A stretch of 64,000 bases of DNA. Source: GCA-2794515 sp033763335. GTDB taxonomy: Bacteria > Chloroflexota > Anaerolineae > Aggregatilineales > Phototrophicaceae. The notes below the pieces were generated by a model that was given only the letters and a program-made list of their open reading frames with translations, made no database searches and was not told the origin of the DNA. Each line of letters begins with the position of its first letter. Positions within the stretch are counted from its first letter, which is position 1. A program made the translations under genes and the position numbers. The stretch is taken from contig JANRKU010000028.1 in NCBI GenBank assembly GCA_033763335.1, positions 1 through 64,000 on the forward strand. Reading direction: 5' to 3'. This document shows, one piece after another, positions 1 to 8,487 of this stretch.

Positions 1-194
1 ATAATGCAAGTTAGTTTTTAAATACGGATTATCTTTTGTGGCTGACATACGAGGCTGAAGCCTCTAGTACAGCCATTACACCACCTAAATAGGCAGGATT
101 GTAATGGCTGACTAGCACGCAAGTGCGTATGTCAGCCACAGAATAAGAAAATATGTTAAACCGTCTTTATTTACTAACAACCATTATCGTGTCC
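1..194. repeat. Double-hairpin repeat, copy 1, cut by the window edge
   Basis: The 102-bp core at 38-139 begins GTGGCTGACATACG and ends with its exact inverse complement. Inside are two short hairpins (AGGC-TGAA-GCCT at 52-63 and CAC-GCAA-GTG at 116-125) around a central stem, CTAGT at 64 pairing with ACTAG at 111-115. The flanks match the copy at 27571-27773 in inverted orientation, including the outer terminal repeat ending CATTATCGTGTCCC at 194. The left terminal repeat is cut off by the window start. There is no coding capacity, so this looks like a small non-autonomous structured element. Confidence 0.8.
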
Positions 195-219
195 CTACGA
201 ATACATCACATCTTTCTCA

Positions 220-246
220 TAAGGGCTTGCCATGGTAAGCCCCTAC
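220..246. repeat. Short palindrome, TAAGGG/CCCCTA type
   Basis: An imperfect palindrome of about 27 bp: TAAGGGCTTGCC followed by ATGG and TAAGCCCCTAC. It belongs to the dispersed family with G-rich left arms, C-rich right arms and a self-complementary variable core. Confidence 0.6.
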
Positions 247-264
247 ATCCCCCAAATAGGTGCT

Positions 265-290
265 GTACGGACGCGCTTCTGCGCGTCCAC
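265..290. repeat. Short palindrome with GGACGCGC core
   Basis: GTACGGACGCGC, then TTCT, then GCGCGTCCAC. The arms pair almost perfectly. It is a second family member only 18 bp after the previous one. Confidence 0.6.
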
Positions 291-308
291 AACACATTCT
301 ATTCTACT

Positions 309-334
309 GTGGGCGGCATATACACCGTCCCTAC
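309..334. repeat. Short palindrome with CGG/CCG core
   Basis: GTGGGCGGCATA-TACACCGTCCCTAC, an imperfect palindrome of 26 bp. It is the third family member in this cluster and lies just beyond the 3' end of the minus-strand oxidoreductase gene. Confidence 0.55.
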
Positions 335-348
335 AAACCACTATATCC

Positions 349-1224
349 TCAAAAATTTGCCGTTGCGGGGATGATTGTCTCGATAAAATGGTCAAGTGGG
401 GCGAGCGTTTCAATGTCGTGCATATTAAAAATCACATGCTGGATGCCCTCTTTCGCCAATGCACCGCAAAAATCAATCAATTTTTGCGTATCAGCAGGGT
501 TAGCGGCATGATGAATAACGGTGCGTTCAATGGCGTTATAATCACGCTTCACATCGTCACAATGCCCTTTTAGCACCGCTAATTTATGCCGAACCCCCTC
601 AATGCCCATGCCTGTATCAAAATTGCAAGCATCGCCATATTCCGCCACAAAACGCAATGTTTTCTTCTCCCCACTGCCCCCGACCATAATCGGCGGATGG
701 GGTTTGCTCACAGGTTGCGGGACGCATATCGTCTCTGCGAGTTGAAAATGCTTGCCATTGTATGCCCCATCGTTGTCTGACCACATTTGCTTGATAATTT
801 GCAGGGTTTCTTCAAGTTGTTCAAACCGTTCCCCCATCGGCGGAAATGGCACACCCAAGCCTTTTGCTTCGCGTTCATACCATGCCGCGCCAATACCACA
901 ATACATGCGCCCACCACTTAATACATCTACTGTGGTAGCTGTTTTGGTGAGGATTCCCGGATACCGATAAATCACCCCTGTCACCAACACGCCCAATTTC
1001 ACCCGTTGGGTGAGGGCGGCAATATAGCCCAATGTACTATAGGCTTCGAGCATGGGGTCTTGTGCTTTATTGCTCCCCCATTCCATCTGATAAAAATGAT
1101 CCATCACCCAAATACTATAAAAACCGCCAGCTTCGGCTTTTTGGACAATTTTTTTGAGCGTCTCGCCATAAACAGGTGCGCCACCTGCCCAATTGAAAAA
1201 TGGTATTTGCAAACTAATCCGCAT
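349..1224 (-). CDS. LLM-class F420/FMN-dependent oxidoreductase
   Basis: 291 residues, the usual length for luciferase-like monooxygenase-fold oxidoreductases of the F420-dependent type. The N-terminal strand with a Phe/Trp-rich loop, the WVMDHFYQ segment, the LGVLVTGVIYRYPG segment and the GGRMYCGIGAAWYE segment match the conserved blocks of this TIM-barrel family, and the C-terminal third carries the KPHPPIMVGGSGEK block. The start is an ATG at 1224 on the minus strand. It is divergent from the next gene, with 61 bp between them. The family is clear but the substrate cannot be told; F420 versus FMN use is inferred from similarity only. Confidence 0.88.
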   Translation of the reverse strand: MRISLQIPFFNWAGGAPVYGETLKKIVQKAEAGGFYSIWVMDHFYQMEWGSNKAQDPMLEAYSTLGYIAALTQRVKLGVLVTGVIYRYPGILTKTATTVDVLSGGRMYCGIGAAWYEREAKGLGVPFPPMGERFEQLEETLQIIKQMWSDNDGAYNGKHFQLAETICVPQPVSKPHPPIMVGGSGEKKTLRFVAEYGDACNFDTGMGIEGVRHKLAVLKGHCDDVKRDYNAIERTVIHHAANPADTQKLIDFCGALAKEGIQHVIFNMHDIETLAPLDHFIETIIPATANF

Positions 1225-1285
1225 TGGTCATGTCCCTTTTATGCTATGATAATTTTCAGGGCATATTCTAGCACATAGGTGTAAA

Positions 1286-1654
1286 ATGGCGACAAAATCT
1301 GGGTTAAATCAAGCGGATTGGCAAAAAATTAAAGCAGAATTGCGCCATATTCTCATTGATGTGGCAAAATTGGGCAAAACAATTTTCTATTCTGAACTGG
1401 CAAGGCAAGTCACCTATGCCACCATTCATCATCGCGCACCTGCCTTTGACCATATTTTACAAGAATTATGTACCGATGAAGTTGCGGAAAATCGCCCTAT
1501 TTTGGGTGTAGTTGTGGTCAACAAAGCCACAGGGCGCTGTGGGGATGGATTTTATAAATGGGCAAGCGCCTATGGCTATGATACATATGACCCACAAGCC
1601 TTTTGGGATGCCGAATTTAAGCGGGTGCTAGAGTATTGGCAAAATGCCGATTAA
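1286..1654 (+). CDS. Conserved hypothetical protein, 122 aa
   Basis: A compact soluble protein without a signal peptide or membrane helix. The pattern FYSELA near residue 35, then a HHRAPAFDHILQEL helix and a GVVVVNKATGRCGDGFYKWA segment, recalls a widespread small family of unknown function; I cannot name a domain. Its stop codon is separated by one base from the stop of the convergent kinase gene, leaving no room for a terminator between them. Start ATG at 1286; no strong ribosome-binding site is visible. Confidence 0.75.
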   Translation: MATKSGLNQADWQKIKAELRHILIDVAKLGKTIFYSELARQVTYATIHHRAPAFDHILQELCTDEVAENRPILGVVVVNKATGRCGDGFYKWASAYGYDTYDPQAFWDAEFKRVLEYWQNAD

Positions 1655-1655
1655 A

Positions 1656-3566
1656 TTATGCTAGTGCGCGTGCCAATTCCCCCGCCGATTGGAATCTGTC
1701 TTCTGGTTTTTTAGATAACGCCCGCAATACGGCGCTCGAAATGGTATATGGCACATCGGGGCGCATATCACGCGGGTCGGTTGGTGGTTGTTGCAGATGG
1801 GCAAATAAAATTTGCCCCGCACTCCCCTTATATAGCCGTTCACCCGTGACCATCTCGTATAAGACCACCCCCAGCGAATAAATATCCGCCCGATAATCCA
1901 CTTCTCGCGCCGCCATAATCTGTTCGGGTGCCATATAATCTATTGTGCCAATTGTCCCCGTCCCCGTGAGTTGTGTGCCTGCAAAATCGAGATGGGCAAT
2001 GCCAAAATCCATCAAAATCGGTTGCCATGTCTCGTTATCATCGAGTAGCCGAAGCATGATATTCGATGGTTTAATATCTCGATGCACCAACCCCTGCTTA
2101 TGGATATAATCTAGCGCATTGGCAATAATGGTGAGCCATTCGCATATCGTGTCATAGCTTACAGCTTGTTCTTTGATAATTTGTCCCAATTCTTGCCCAT
2201 CAATATATTCCATCGCCAAATAATGTGCGCCTGTATCGGTGACACCAGAATCATATAATTTGACAATATTGGGATGTTTAAGCCGTGCGAGCATGGTCGC
2301 TTCGCGCTCAAACCGTTTGACCAGTTTAGGGTCTCTGGCGAGGTCTTGTGGCAATACTTTTACGGCGACAACGGTATTATCACCAAAGCCTTTATACACC
2401 TCGCCCATGCCTCCTTTGCCAATCACACCCAACAATTCATATTTGCCAAAATATTGCCCCGTGAATGCCCCCGCATTTTTAATTTCTGGCTTCACACCAG
2501 CACGCGCAACGGCTTTGATGTTATAGCGCAGACCATATAATTTTTGGTCTATAAAATCTTCAAGTCGTTTGCGAATGGGATTAAATGCGATACCAGAGAC
2601 CAGCATGGCAAACGCCACGGCAAACATCGCTTGTTCTGCCCCAAGTAATGCTGTAAAGACGGTTTGTGCCAGCCAAAAATCGAAAATAAAGACCCCAATC
2701 AAAAAAAGCGTCACCGAGCCAAAGACCAGCCCACGCTCAATCATAAAATCAATATCCCATAGGCGGAAACGCAATGCGGCGAACATCACCGACAATGGCA
2801 CAAGGAACAATAATAAATGGGTGATGGGGTAAGTCGCCAAAAAGACAAAATCATAGAGGTCTTTTTGCCCACTGGTGTTCAAAAATCCCACCAACACCGC
2901 CCGTGATTGAATCCCCAACACGGCTACCGCCGTGCCAAAAATAACCCATTTGGTTTGTTGCTTACGCAGTGGCGAAAAATACGTGCGATACCGATAAATA
3001 CACACAAATAATGCAATCAGCAAAAAGGCTAAATCGGCAATGCTATAAACAAAACTGCTCACATCATAAATAAAATAACGGGCGATAAAATCCCACCCCA
3101 AAAATCCCCCCGCCAAACCCATTGTCCAACGCGGGCGAAATTGACCATCGGGAAACACCAATAAAAAGGTGTAGAGCAATATGGAGCAAAATATCGTGAA
3201 AAATAACAAAATATCGTTGGTACGTACAAATGTCACATAACCGATGCTATTCAGTAATCCAAAAAACAGCATTGACCAAACGGTATATAACACTATCCAG
3301 TTATCTGACCGACGCGCCACAATAAAACTACCAAAGAGCAAAAATCCGCCAATCGTCACCATATCCATAACGACATACAACCATGGATGGTCGGTGATGA
3401 ACATGGTATTTTTATCAGATACAAAAAAGGGGATACTCAAAGCAAATATCACCAAATTTGTCATGACGAGGACAAGCCATGCGCCACGCACAAACATGAG
3501 CAAACGGGGGTTCTCGATGCTGGTCTGTGAATGGGTATCGGTCTCTATTGTAGGTTGTTCTATCAT
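1656..3566 (-). CDS. Membrane Ser/Thr protein kinase with ComP-like sensor module
   Basis: About 636 residues. The N-terminal half (about 25-335) holds roughly nine hydrophobic helices, with a FPDGQFRPRW loop and, after the last helix, FNPIRKRLEDFIDQKLYG. That pattern is typical of the membrane input module of ComP-like sensor histidine kinases. The C-terminal half (about 375-636) is a Hanks-type kinase: glycine loop GKGGMGEVYKG, VAVK lysine, HRDIKPSNIM catalytic loop, DFGIAH and MAPEQ activation segment. All catalytic residues are present. The ATG at 3566 follows GGGAG with good spacing; an upstream TTG at 3578 is less likely. Signal and substrates are unknown. Confidence 0.92.
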   Translation of the reverse strand: MIEQPTIETDTHSQTSIENPRLLMFVRGAWLVLVMTNLVIFALSIPFFVSDKNTMFITDHPWLYVVMDMVTIGGFLLFGSFIVARRSDNWIVLYTVWSMLFFGLLNSIGYVTFVRTNDILLFFTIFCSILLYTFLLVFPDGQFRPRWTMGLAGGFLGWDFIARYFIYDVSSFVYSIADLAFLLIALFVCIYRYRTYFSPLRKQQTKWVIFGTAVAVLGIQSRAVLVGFLNTSGQKDLYDFVFLATYPITHLLLFLVPLSVMFAALRFRLWDIDFMIERGLVFGSVTLFLIGVFIFDFWLAQTVFTALLGAEQAMFAVAFAMLVSGIAFNPIRKRLEDFIDQKLYGLRYNIKAVARAGVKPEIKNAGAFTGQYFGKYELLGVIGKGGMGEVYKGFGDNTVVAVKVLPQDLARDPKLVKRFEREATMLARLKHPNIVKLYDSGVTDTGAHYLAMEYIDGQELGQIIKEQAVSYDTICEWLTIIANALDYIHKQGLVHRDIKPSNIMLRLLDDNETWQPILMDFGIAHLDFAGTQLTGTGTIGTIDYMAPEQIMAAREVDYRADIYSLGVVLYEMVTGERLYKGSAGQILFAHLQQPPTDPRDMRPDVPYTISSAVLRALSKKPEDRFQSAGELARALA

Positions 3567-3683
3567 AAGGACTCCCAATTGGGTTTTTGCAGTTATCTCT
3601 ATTCTATCCTACACTAGGAGAGAAGGCGAAATGCTTTTATCATAGTTGAGGTCTTTATTATTATCTTTGAGGGATTTATTGAG

Positions 3684-4256
3684 ATGCCAAGACTTATTTT
3701 AATTAAACATGCGCTCCCCATCATTGACCCACAAGCCCCTTCCAAAACATGGTTACTCTCTGAAGAAGGACAAAATACCACCAACACGTTTGCCAAAACA
3801 TTAAAAGACTATCAACCACGCCATATTTTTTCGAGTCCAGAACCAAAAGCATTAGAGACTGCCCTCACCATTGCCAGCGTTTTTCATATCCCGTTTGAAA
3901 TTGTGAATGATTTACACGAACATCAGCGTGTAAATGAACCCTATGAACATGACCGCACAAAATTTATTGATAAAATAAAAACCTTTTTTGAACACCCCAA
4001 CCAATTGGTCTATGGCGAAGAAACCGCAGAGCAAGCCCGCGCCCGTTTTCATGTGGGATTACTCAGCGCATGGCGCAAACACCGCCACGAAAATATAGCG
4101 GTTGTCTCGCATGGCACAGTTATTAGCTTGTTTGTGGCAAATCTTATCCCTGCCCTTAACCCGCTTGAGTTGTGGAATTGTCTCAAAATGCCCGATGCGG
4201 TAGTATTGGAAACAGAAGACCATGAAAATTTTACACTAATCAAGGGATGCGATTAA
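3684..4256 (+). CDS. Histidine phosphatase family protein
   Basis: 190 residues of the phosphoglycerate-mutase-like fold. The N-terminal catalytic motif reads LILIKHALP: the histidine that becomes phosphorylated is kept, but the usual preceding Arg is Lys and the following Gly is Ala. The second catalytic histidine is in VVSHGTVISLF near residue 150, and SPEPKALETA supplies the conserved Arg/Glu-type block in altered form. It sits 3 bp before the rhamnose reductase gene, so the two are probably cotranscribed. Substrate unknown; a sugar-phosphate or phosphoprotein phosphatase is possible. Confidence 0.82.
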   Translation: MPRLILIKHALPIIDPQAPSKTWLLSEEGQNTTNTFAKTLKDYQPRHIFSSPEPKALETALTIASVFHIPFEIVNDLHEHQRVNEPYEHDRTKFIDKIKTFFEHPNQLVYGEETAEQARARFHVGLLSAWRKHRHENIAVVSHGTVISLFVANLIPALNPLELWNCLKMPDAVVLETEDHENFTLIKGCD

Positions 4257-4259
4257 TTC

Positions 4260-5120
4260 ATGAGCAAAATTCTTATCATTGGCGCAAAAGGCAAATTAGG
4301 CGGGCGTATTTTTGCCAATTTATCCGCCATGCCTCATCATACCGTATCGGGAATAGATGTGGATGAAATAGACATTGCAGATTTTTATGCCACCCGCGCC
4401 ATGATTACCCAATTTGCGCCCCAAGTGGTCATTAATTGTGCCGCATGGACAGATGTGGATGGATGTGCCAAAGACCCGCAAAAAGCCCTGCGTATCAATG
4501 GATATGGCGCGGGGAATATTGCCATTGCCAGCACAGAAATCGGCGCGGAGGTGGTGCAAATCAGCTCCAATGAAGTGTTCGATGGCATATCCCCCACCCC
4601 TTATAACGAACATGACATCACCCACCCCATCAACCCGTATGCCTATAGCAAATGGGTTGGCGAGCGTGAGGTGATGAATGCCAACCCACGCCATTATATT
4701 GTGCGAACAGCATGGCTTTTTGCACATGGGGGCAAAAATTTTATTCAGAGCATCCTCAACGCCGTGAGTGCTGGAAAACAATTGCGCGTGGTCACAGATG
4801 AGGTGGCGAATCCGACTTATAACGATGATTTGGCAGATGCCGTCATCAAACTCATCGAAACCCATCGCTATGGCATTTTTCACATGGTCAACACAGGGAG
4901 CGCCTCGCGTTATCAATTTGCCCGTTATATTTTGGATAGAGCAGGCTTCACCGATACCCCCATCACACCCATTTTATCAAAAGAATGGTCGCGCCCATCT
5001 ACCCCACCCACCTATGCCAGCCTAAATAACAATCATGGCACATTTTTGGGGATTACCTTGCGCCATTGGCACGAAGCCATAGACGACTTTTTGATGAAAG
5101 AAGGCTTATTCAATGCCTGA
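4260..5120 (+). CDS. rfbD: dTDP-4-dehydrorhamnose reductase
   Basis: 286 residues, normal for RmlD/RfbD, which reduces dTDP-4-keto-L-rhamnose to dTDP-L-rhamnose. It has the Rossmann motif GAKGKLGG at the N terminus, INCAAWTDVDGCAKDP near residue 60, the SSNEVFDG strand, the YSKWVGE catalytic Tyr-x3-Lys and RTAWLF. It overlaps the following glycosyltransferase by 8 bp, consistent with an operon that makes and transfers rhamnose. A nucleotidyltransferase lies at 13125, but the genes for the dehydratase and epimerase steps are not in this window. Confidence 0.93.
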   Translation: MSKILIIGAKGKLGGRIFANLSAMPHHTVSGIDVDEIDIADFYATRAMITQFAPQVVINCAAWTDVDGCAKDPQKALRINGYGAGNIAIASTEIGAEVVQISSNEVFDGISPTPYNEHDITHPINPYAYSKWVGEREVMNANPRHYIVRTAWLFAHGGKNFIQSILNAVSAGKQLRVVTDEVANPTYNDDLADAVIKLIETHRYGIFHMVNTGSASRYQFARYILDRAGFTDTPITPILSKEWSRPSTPPTYASLNNNHGTFLGITLRHWHEAIDDFLMKEGLFNA

Positions 5121-6072
5121 TGTGCCACTTTTTTCGGTGATTATTCCCAATTGGAACGGACTCAAATTTTTACAAGTCTGTTTAGATGCCCTCCGCGCCC
5201 AAACTTACCCTAATATCGAGGTGATTATTGCCGATAATGCCTCTAGCGATGGTTCACAGGACTTCATCCGCAAAAATTACCCAGAAGTGATTTTGCTAGA
5301 TATTGGGTATAACAGTGGCTTCACTGGGGCGTGTAATGCCGGCATGAAACACGCCAAAGGGGAGATTATCTCGCTCCTCAACAATGATACAGAAGTGGAT
5401 AAGCAGTGGGCAGAAGCGGTCATGGATGCCTTTGCACGCCATCCAGAAGTCGGCACAGTCGCCAGCAAAATGATGCTATTCGAGAAGCGCGACCATATCC
5501 ATACCACAGGCGATTTTTTTACGGTGGATGGACGGGCTGGCAATCGGGGTGTGTGGGAAAAAGATAATGGGCAATATGACCAAGAGGAATTTGTCTTTAG
5601 CGCGTGTGGTGGGTCATCTGCCTATCGGCGCGAGATGCTCGACCAGATTGGGTTACTGGATGATGATTTCTTTTTTTCGTTAGAAGATGTGGATTTGGGA
5701 TGGCGAGCGCAACTGGCGGGATGGCGTTGCCTTTACACACCCCGCGCTATCGTGTACCATCATTTATCTGCAACAGGCGGTGGTGTTACCGCCAGTTTTT
5801 ATGATGGGCGCAACGCGATATTCGTCTTGGTCAAAAATTATCCGACCGATTTATGGCGAAAATACCGTTGGGCAATCCTAAAAAATCAATGGCGCGGGGC
5901 ATGGTCGGCAATACGCGCATGGCGCGGAAAAGCCGCTAGGGCAAAACTGCGTGGCATCTTAGCGGGGATTTTTGCACTCCCCAAATTGCGAAAAAAGCGC
6001 ATTGCCATTCAAAAAAAGCGCGTTATTTCAACAGACGCATTAGAAGCAATGCTCACCAAAACGGAGAAATAA
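5113..6072 (+). CDS. Family 2 glycosyltransferase, rhamnosyltransferase-like
   Basis: 319 residues. A GT-A domain starts SVIIPNWNG; the nucleotide-binding Asp block is VIIADNASSDGS, the metal-binding DxD equivalent is LLNNDTEVD, and the acceptor region is FFFSLEDVDLGWRAQLAGW. This matches WbbL/RfbF-like transferases that commonly use dTDP-rhamnose, which fits the upstream rfbD it overlaps. The C-terminal 80 residues are basic and may associate with the membrane. Acceptor unknown. Confidence 0.88.
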   Translation: MPDVPLFSVIIPNWNGLKFLQVCLDALRAQTYPNIEVIIADNASSDGSQDFIRKNYPEVILLDIGYNSGFTGACNAGMKHAKGEIISLLNNDTEVDKQWAEAVMDAFARHPEVGTVASKMMLFEKRDHIHTTGDFFTVDGRAGNRGVWEKDNGQYDQEEFVFSACGGSSAYRREMLDQIGLLDDDFFFSLEDVDLGWRAQLAGWRCLYTPRAIVYHHLSATGGGVTASFYDGRNAIFVLVKNYPTDLWRKYRWAILKNQWRGAWSAIRAWRGKAARAKLRGILAGIFALPKLRKKRIAIQKKRVISTDALEAMLTKTEK

Positions 6073-6075
6073 AAT

Positions 6076-6825
6076 TTGGACTCGCACACCCCATTACTCT
6101 CAATCGTGATTCCTGCCTATAACGAATCCGCACCTGATAGGCTTCCCAGTAGCTTAAAGCAAATTACCGCATTTGTGGCATCACAACCCTATGCAATAGA
6201 AGTGATTATCGTCAACAACAACAGCACCGATGACACCTTAAAAATTGCCGAAAATGCCGCCTCTGAATTTGATTACATTAGCGTCATTACCGAAAAACGA
6301 CAAGGTAAGGGCATCGCTGTCAAAAGTGGGATGGGTGTGGCACGCGGGGACTATTTATTTATTTGCGATGCCGATTTATCTATGCCGATTGAAGAGGTAG
6401 TCAAATTTTTGCCACCCAATGCCGAAAGTTATGATGTCGCAATCGCCTCCAGAGAGGCAAAAGGCGCAAAACGCATTGGTGAGCCAGAAATGCGCCATAT
6501 TATGGGGCGTGTATTTAATTTCATCGTCAAAGTATTGGCGGTGCATGGACTCAACGACACCCAATGCGGGTTTAAGTGCTTTAAGCGCGAAGTCGCAGAA
6601 AAAATCTTCCCATTGCAAACGATTGATGGATGGGCATTTGATGTGGAACTGCTTTTTATTGCCCAAAAACTCGGCTATAAAATCATCGAAGTCCCCATCA
6701 CATGGTACTATAAGCCCCAATCCAAAATTAAACCGATGGGCGATTCATATAAAATGGTGATGGAGACGCTCAAAGTCCGTAAAAATTGGCGCAAGGGGGT
6801 TTATCATGAAAAAACGCAAGCCTAA
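6076..6825 (+). CDS. Family 2 glycosyltransferase, dolichyl-phosphate-glucose synthase-like
   Basis: 249 residues with a GT2 fold: LSIVIPAYNE at the N terminus, VIIVNNNSTDDT, KRQGKGIAVKSGM, and FICDADLSMPIEE holding the DxD. The segment DTQCGFKCFKREVA followed by DGWAFDVELLFIA is the hallmark of polyprenyl-phosphate glucosyl- or mannosyltransferases. It probably loads a sugar on a lipid carrier for the surface-glycan pathway. The start is TTG at 6076, nine bases after GGAG; no in-frame ATG lies nearby. Its last 20 bases overlap rnhB. Confidence 0.88.
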   Translation: MDSHTPLLSIVIPAYNESAPDRLPSSLKQITAFVASQPYAIEVIIVNNNSTDDTLKIAENAASEFDYISVITEKRQGKGIAVKSGMGVARGDYLFICDADLSMPIEEVVKFLPPNAESYDVAIASREAKGAKRIGEPEMRHIMGRVFNFIVKVLAVHGLNDTQCGFKCFKREVAEKIFPLQTIDGWAFDVELLFIAQKLGYKIIEVPITWYYKPQSKIKPMGDSYKMVMETLKVRKNWRKGVYHEKTQA

Positions 6826-7486
6826 AACGGCAGGATTAACCCTCGAATGGGAAAAATACCCTGCCTATAAGCATATTGTTGGGTTAGATGAAGCAGGGCG
6901 TGGCGCATGGGCAGGCGCAGTCGTGGTTGGCGCGGTATCGTTGCCACTCGATTGGGGCGAAGACAAATTGCTCATTGAACTTGCTGGTGTGCGTGATAGC
7001 AAAGAGATGACCCGCCTCAGCCGTGAACGCTTGGTGGTGGATATTAAACGGGTTGCTAATGCGTGGGGTATCGGCAGAGCAGAAAGCCATGAAGTAGATA
7101 AATTGGGCATTAACCCTGCCACCAATTTGGCATTAACCCGCGCATTGACCAATTTACAAGACCAATTTCCAAATTTTCAGCCAGACTATCTTTTTACCGA
7201 TGGCTTATTAAAAGGTGAACTCGGTTTCCCGTATGATTGCATCGTCAAAGGCGACCAAAAATCGTTGAGTATCGCCGCCGCCAGTGTCCTTGCCAAAACA
7301 CATCGAGATGAGATGATGGTCGCGCTGGATAAAGAGTATCCAGAATACTATTTTCGTCAGCATAAAGGCTATGGCACAAAATTGCATTTACAAGCCATTG
7401 AGCGTTATGGTGTGTTAGATGTTCATCGGCGTTATTATGCCCCCATCAAACGTGCCAGCAACAATTCATCTCATCTGCTCAATTGA
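6806..7486 (+). CDS. rnhB: Ribonuclease HII
   Basis: 226 residues. It degrades RNA in RNA-DNA hybrids and nicks at misincorporated ribonucleotides. The catalytic acids are in GLDEAGRGAWAG near residue 25, DSKEMTRLSRERL near 72 and YLFTDGLL near 128; KGDQKSLSIAAASVLAKTHRD is the signature block. The ATG at 6806 has AAGGGGG eight bases upstream, inside the end of the glycosyltransferase gene. The neighbouring glycan genes give no functional clue, so this appears to be operon sharing. Confidence 0.95.
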   Translation: MKKRKPKTAGLTLEWEKYPAYKHIVGLDEAGRGAWAGAVVVGAVSLPLDWGEDKLLIELAGVRDSKEMTRLSRERLVVDIKRVANAWGIGRAESHEVDKLGINPATNLALTRALTNLQDQFPNFQPDYLFTDGLLKGELGFPYDCIVKGDQKSLSIAAASVLAKTHRDEMMVALDKEYPEYYFRQHKGYGTKLHLQAIERYGVLDVHRRYYAPIKRASNNSSHLLN

Positions 7487-7506
7487 ATGTGAAGGGAAAT
7501 CTGTTC

Positions 7507-8325
7507 ATGCGGAACTATAACGACCCCAATTATCTCAAAAGATTGCAATATGCTAATTCAGGAAATTTAGACGCGCGAATTCGCCTCCATAAACAATTTA
7601 GCACCAATCCACACGGCGTTTTTAACTGGATATTTGACCAAGCATTGACACAAATTCCCGCCCAAGCCAGTATTTTAGAAGTGGGTAGTGGTAGCGGAGA
7701 ATTATGGGCGATTTGCAAAGACCGTGTACCTGCTGGCTGGGATGTAACCCTATCCGATTTTTCGATGGGCATTTTGAATGATGCCAAGAAAAAATTAGCG
7801 GGGGTCGCCTTTGAACCTGAATACCGCGAAATTGATGTGCAATCTATCCCCTACCCCGATGCGTCATTCGATGCCGTATTCGCTAATTTTATGCTCTATC
7901 ATGTGCCAGACCGCGACCAAGCCATTGCCGAAATGCGCCGTGTCCTCAAGCCCGATGGTGTGCTATTTGCCGCGACTTTGGGCGAAAGCCACATGCGCGA
8001 ATATAACCAATTGGTCTATGAAATTTTGCAAACAGAGGAATTTCAGGTTGGCATAGTTAACCGTGCCTTCAGCCTCGAAAACGGTGCAGAACAACTGGGA
8101 AAATCATTCAAACAAATAGACCTCAACATTTACCATGACGATTTACGTGTAACTGAGGTTGAACCCATGGTAGATTATTTTCTGTCATTGGCACTTTCGA
8201 TGGTCACATCCGAGCATGTCGAAAAATTCACAGAAGCAGTACGCGATATTATCGCCAAAGAGGGTGAATTATTCATCCAAAAACACACAGGTGTGTTCAT
8301 CGGGCGTGGTTATGGGGGGAAATAA
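7507..8325 (+). CDS. Class I SAM-dependent methyltransferase
   Basis: About 272 residues. The SAM-binding motif I is ILEVGSGSGELW, the post-I acidic residue lies in VTLSDFSMGIL, and motif IV is DAVFANFMLYHVPD with the downstream MRRVLKPDG block, all typical of the Methyltransf_11 group. I place the start at ATG 7507 rather than TTG 7483 because AAGGG lies upstream at workable spacing and the family begins here. Substrate unknown; placement suggests a glycan or small-molecule methylation. Confidence 0.85.
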   Translation: MRNYNDPNYLKRLQYANSGNLDARIRLHKQFSTNPHGVFNWIFDQALTQIPAQASILEVGSGSGELWAICKDRVPAGWDVTLSDFSMGILNDAKKKLAGVAFEPEYREIDVQSIPYPDASFDAVFANFMLYHVPDRDQAIAEMRRVLKPDGVLFAATLGESHMREYNQLVYEILQTEEFQVGIVNRAFSLENGAEQLGKSFKQIDLNIYHDDLRVTEVEPMVDYFLSLALSMVTSEHVEKFTEAVRDIIAKEGELFIQKHTGVFIGRGYGGK

Positions 8326-8379
8326 ATTTTCATCAGATAGGGGCATGAGTAGCTACTTAACCATAAAATCGCTATTTTT

Positions 8380-8484
8380 ACCTCACCCCCCTGCCCCCTC
8401 TCCAAATTGGAGAGGGGGAGATAACCATTTCTCCCGTGTGAAAAGTCCCCTCTCCAGACTGGAGAGGGGATTTAGGGGTGAGGT
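8380..8484. repeat. C-rich/G-rich multi-hairpin repeat, copy A
   Basis: It starts ACCTCACCCC and ends GGGGTGAGGT, which are inverse complements. Inside are two strong hairpins, CCCCCTCTCC-AAATT-GGAGAGGGGG and CCCCTCTCC-AGACT-GGAGAGGGG. The element fills the gap between a methyltransferase and a glycosyltransferase gene, and its right end supplies the GAGGT just before the latter's start. A related copy lies near 12967. Confidence 0.8.
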
Positions 8485-8487
8485 CAA

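Noticed and set aside
153..573. Several plus-strand frames of 70-113 codons near the left edge.
   Set aside because: They cover palindromic repeats and the antisense strand of the oxidoreductase gene and have no ribosome-binding sites or domains.
4320..4916. A 198-codon minus-strand frame inside rfbD.
   Set aside because: rfbD is complete and conserved on the plus strand; this frame has no family features.
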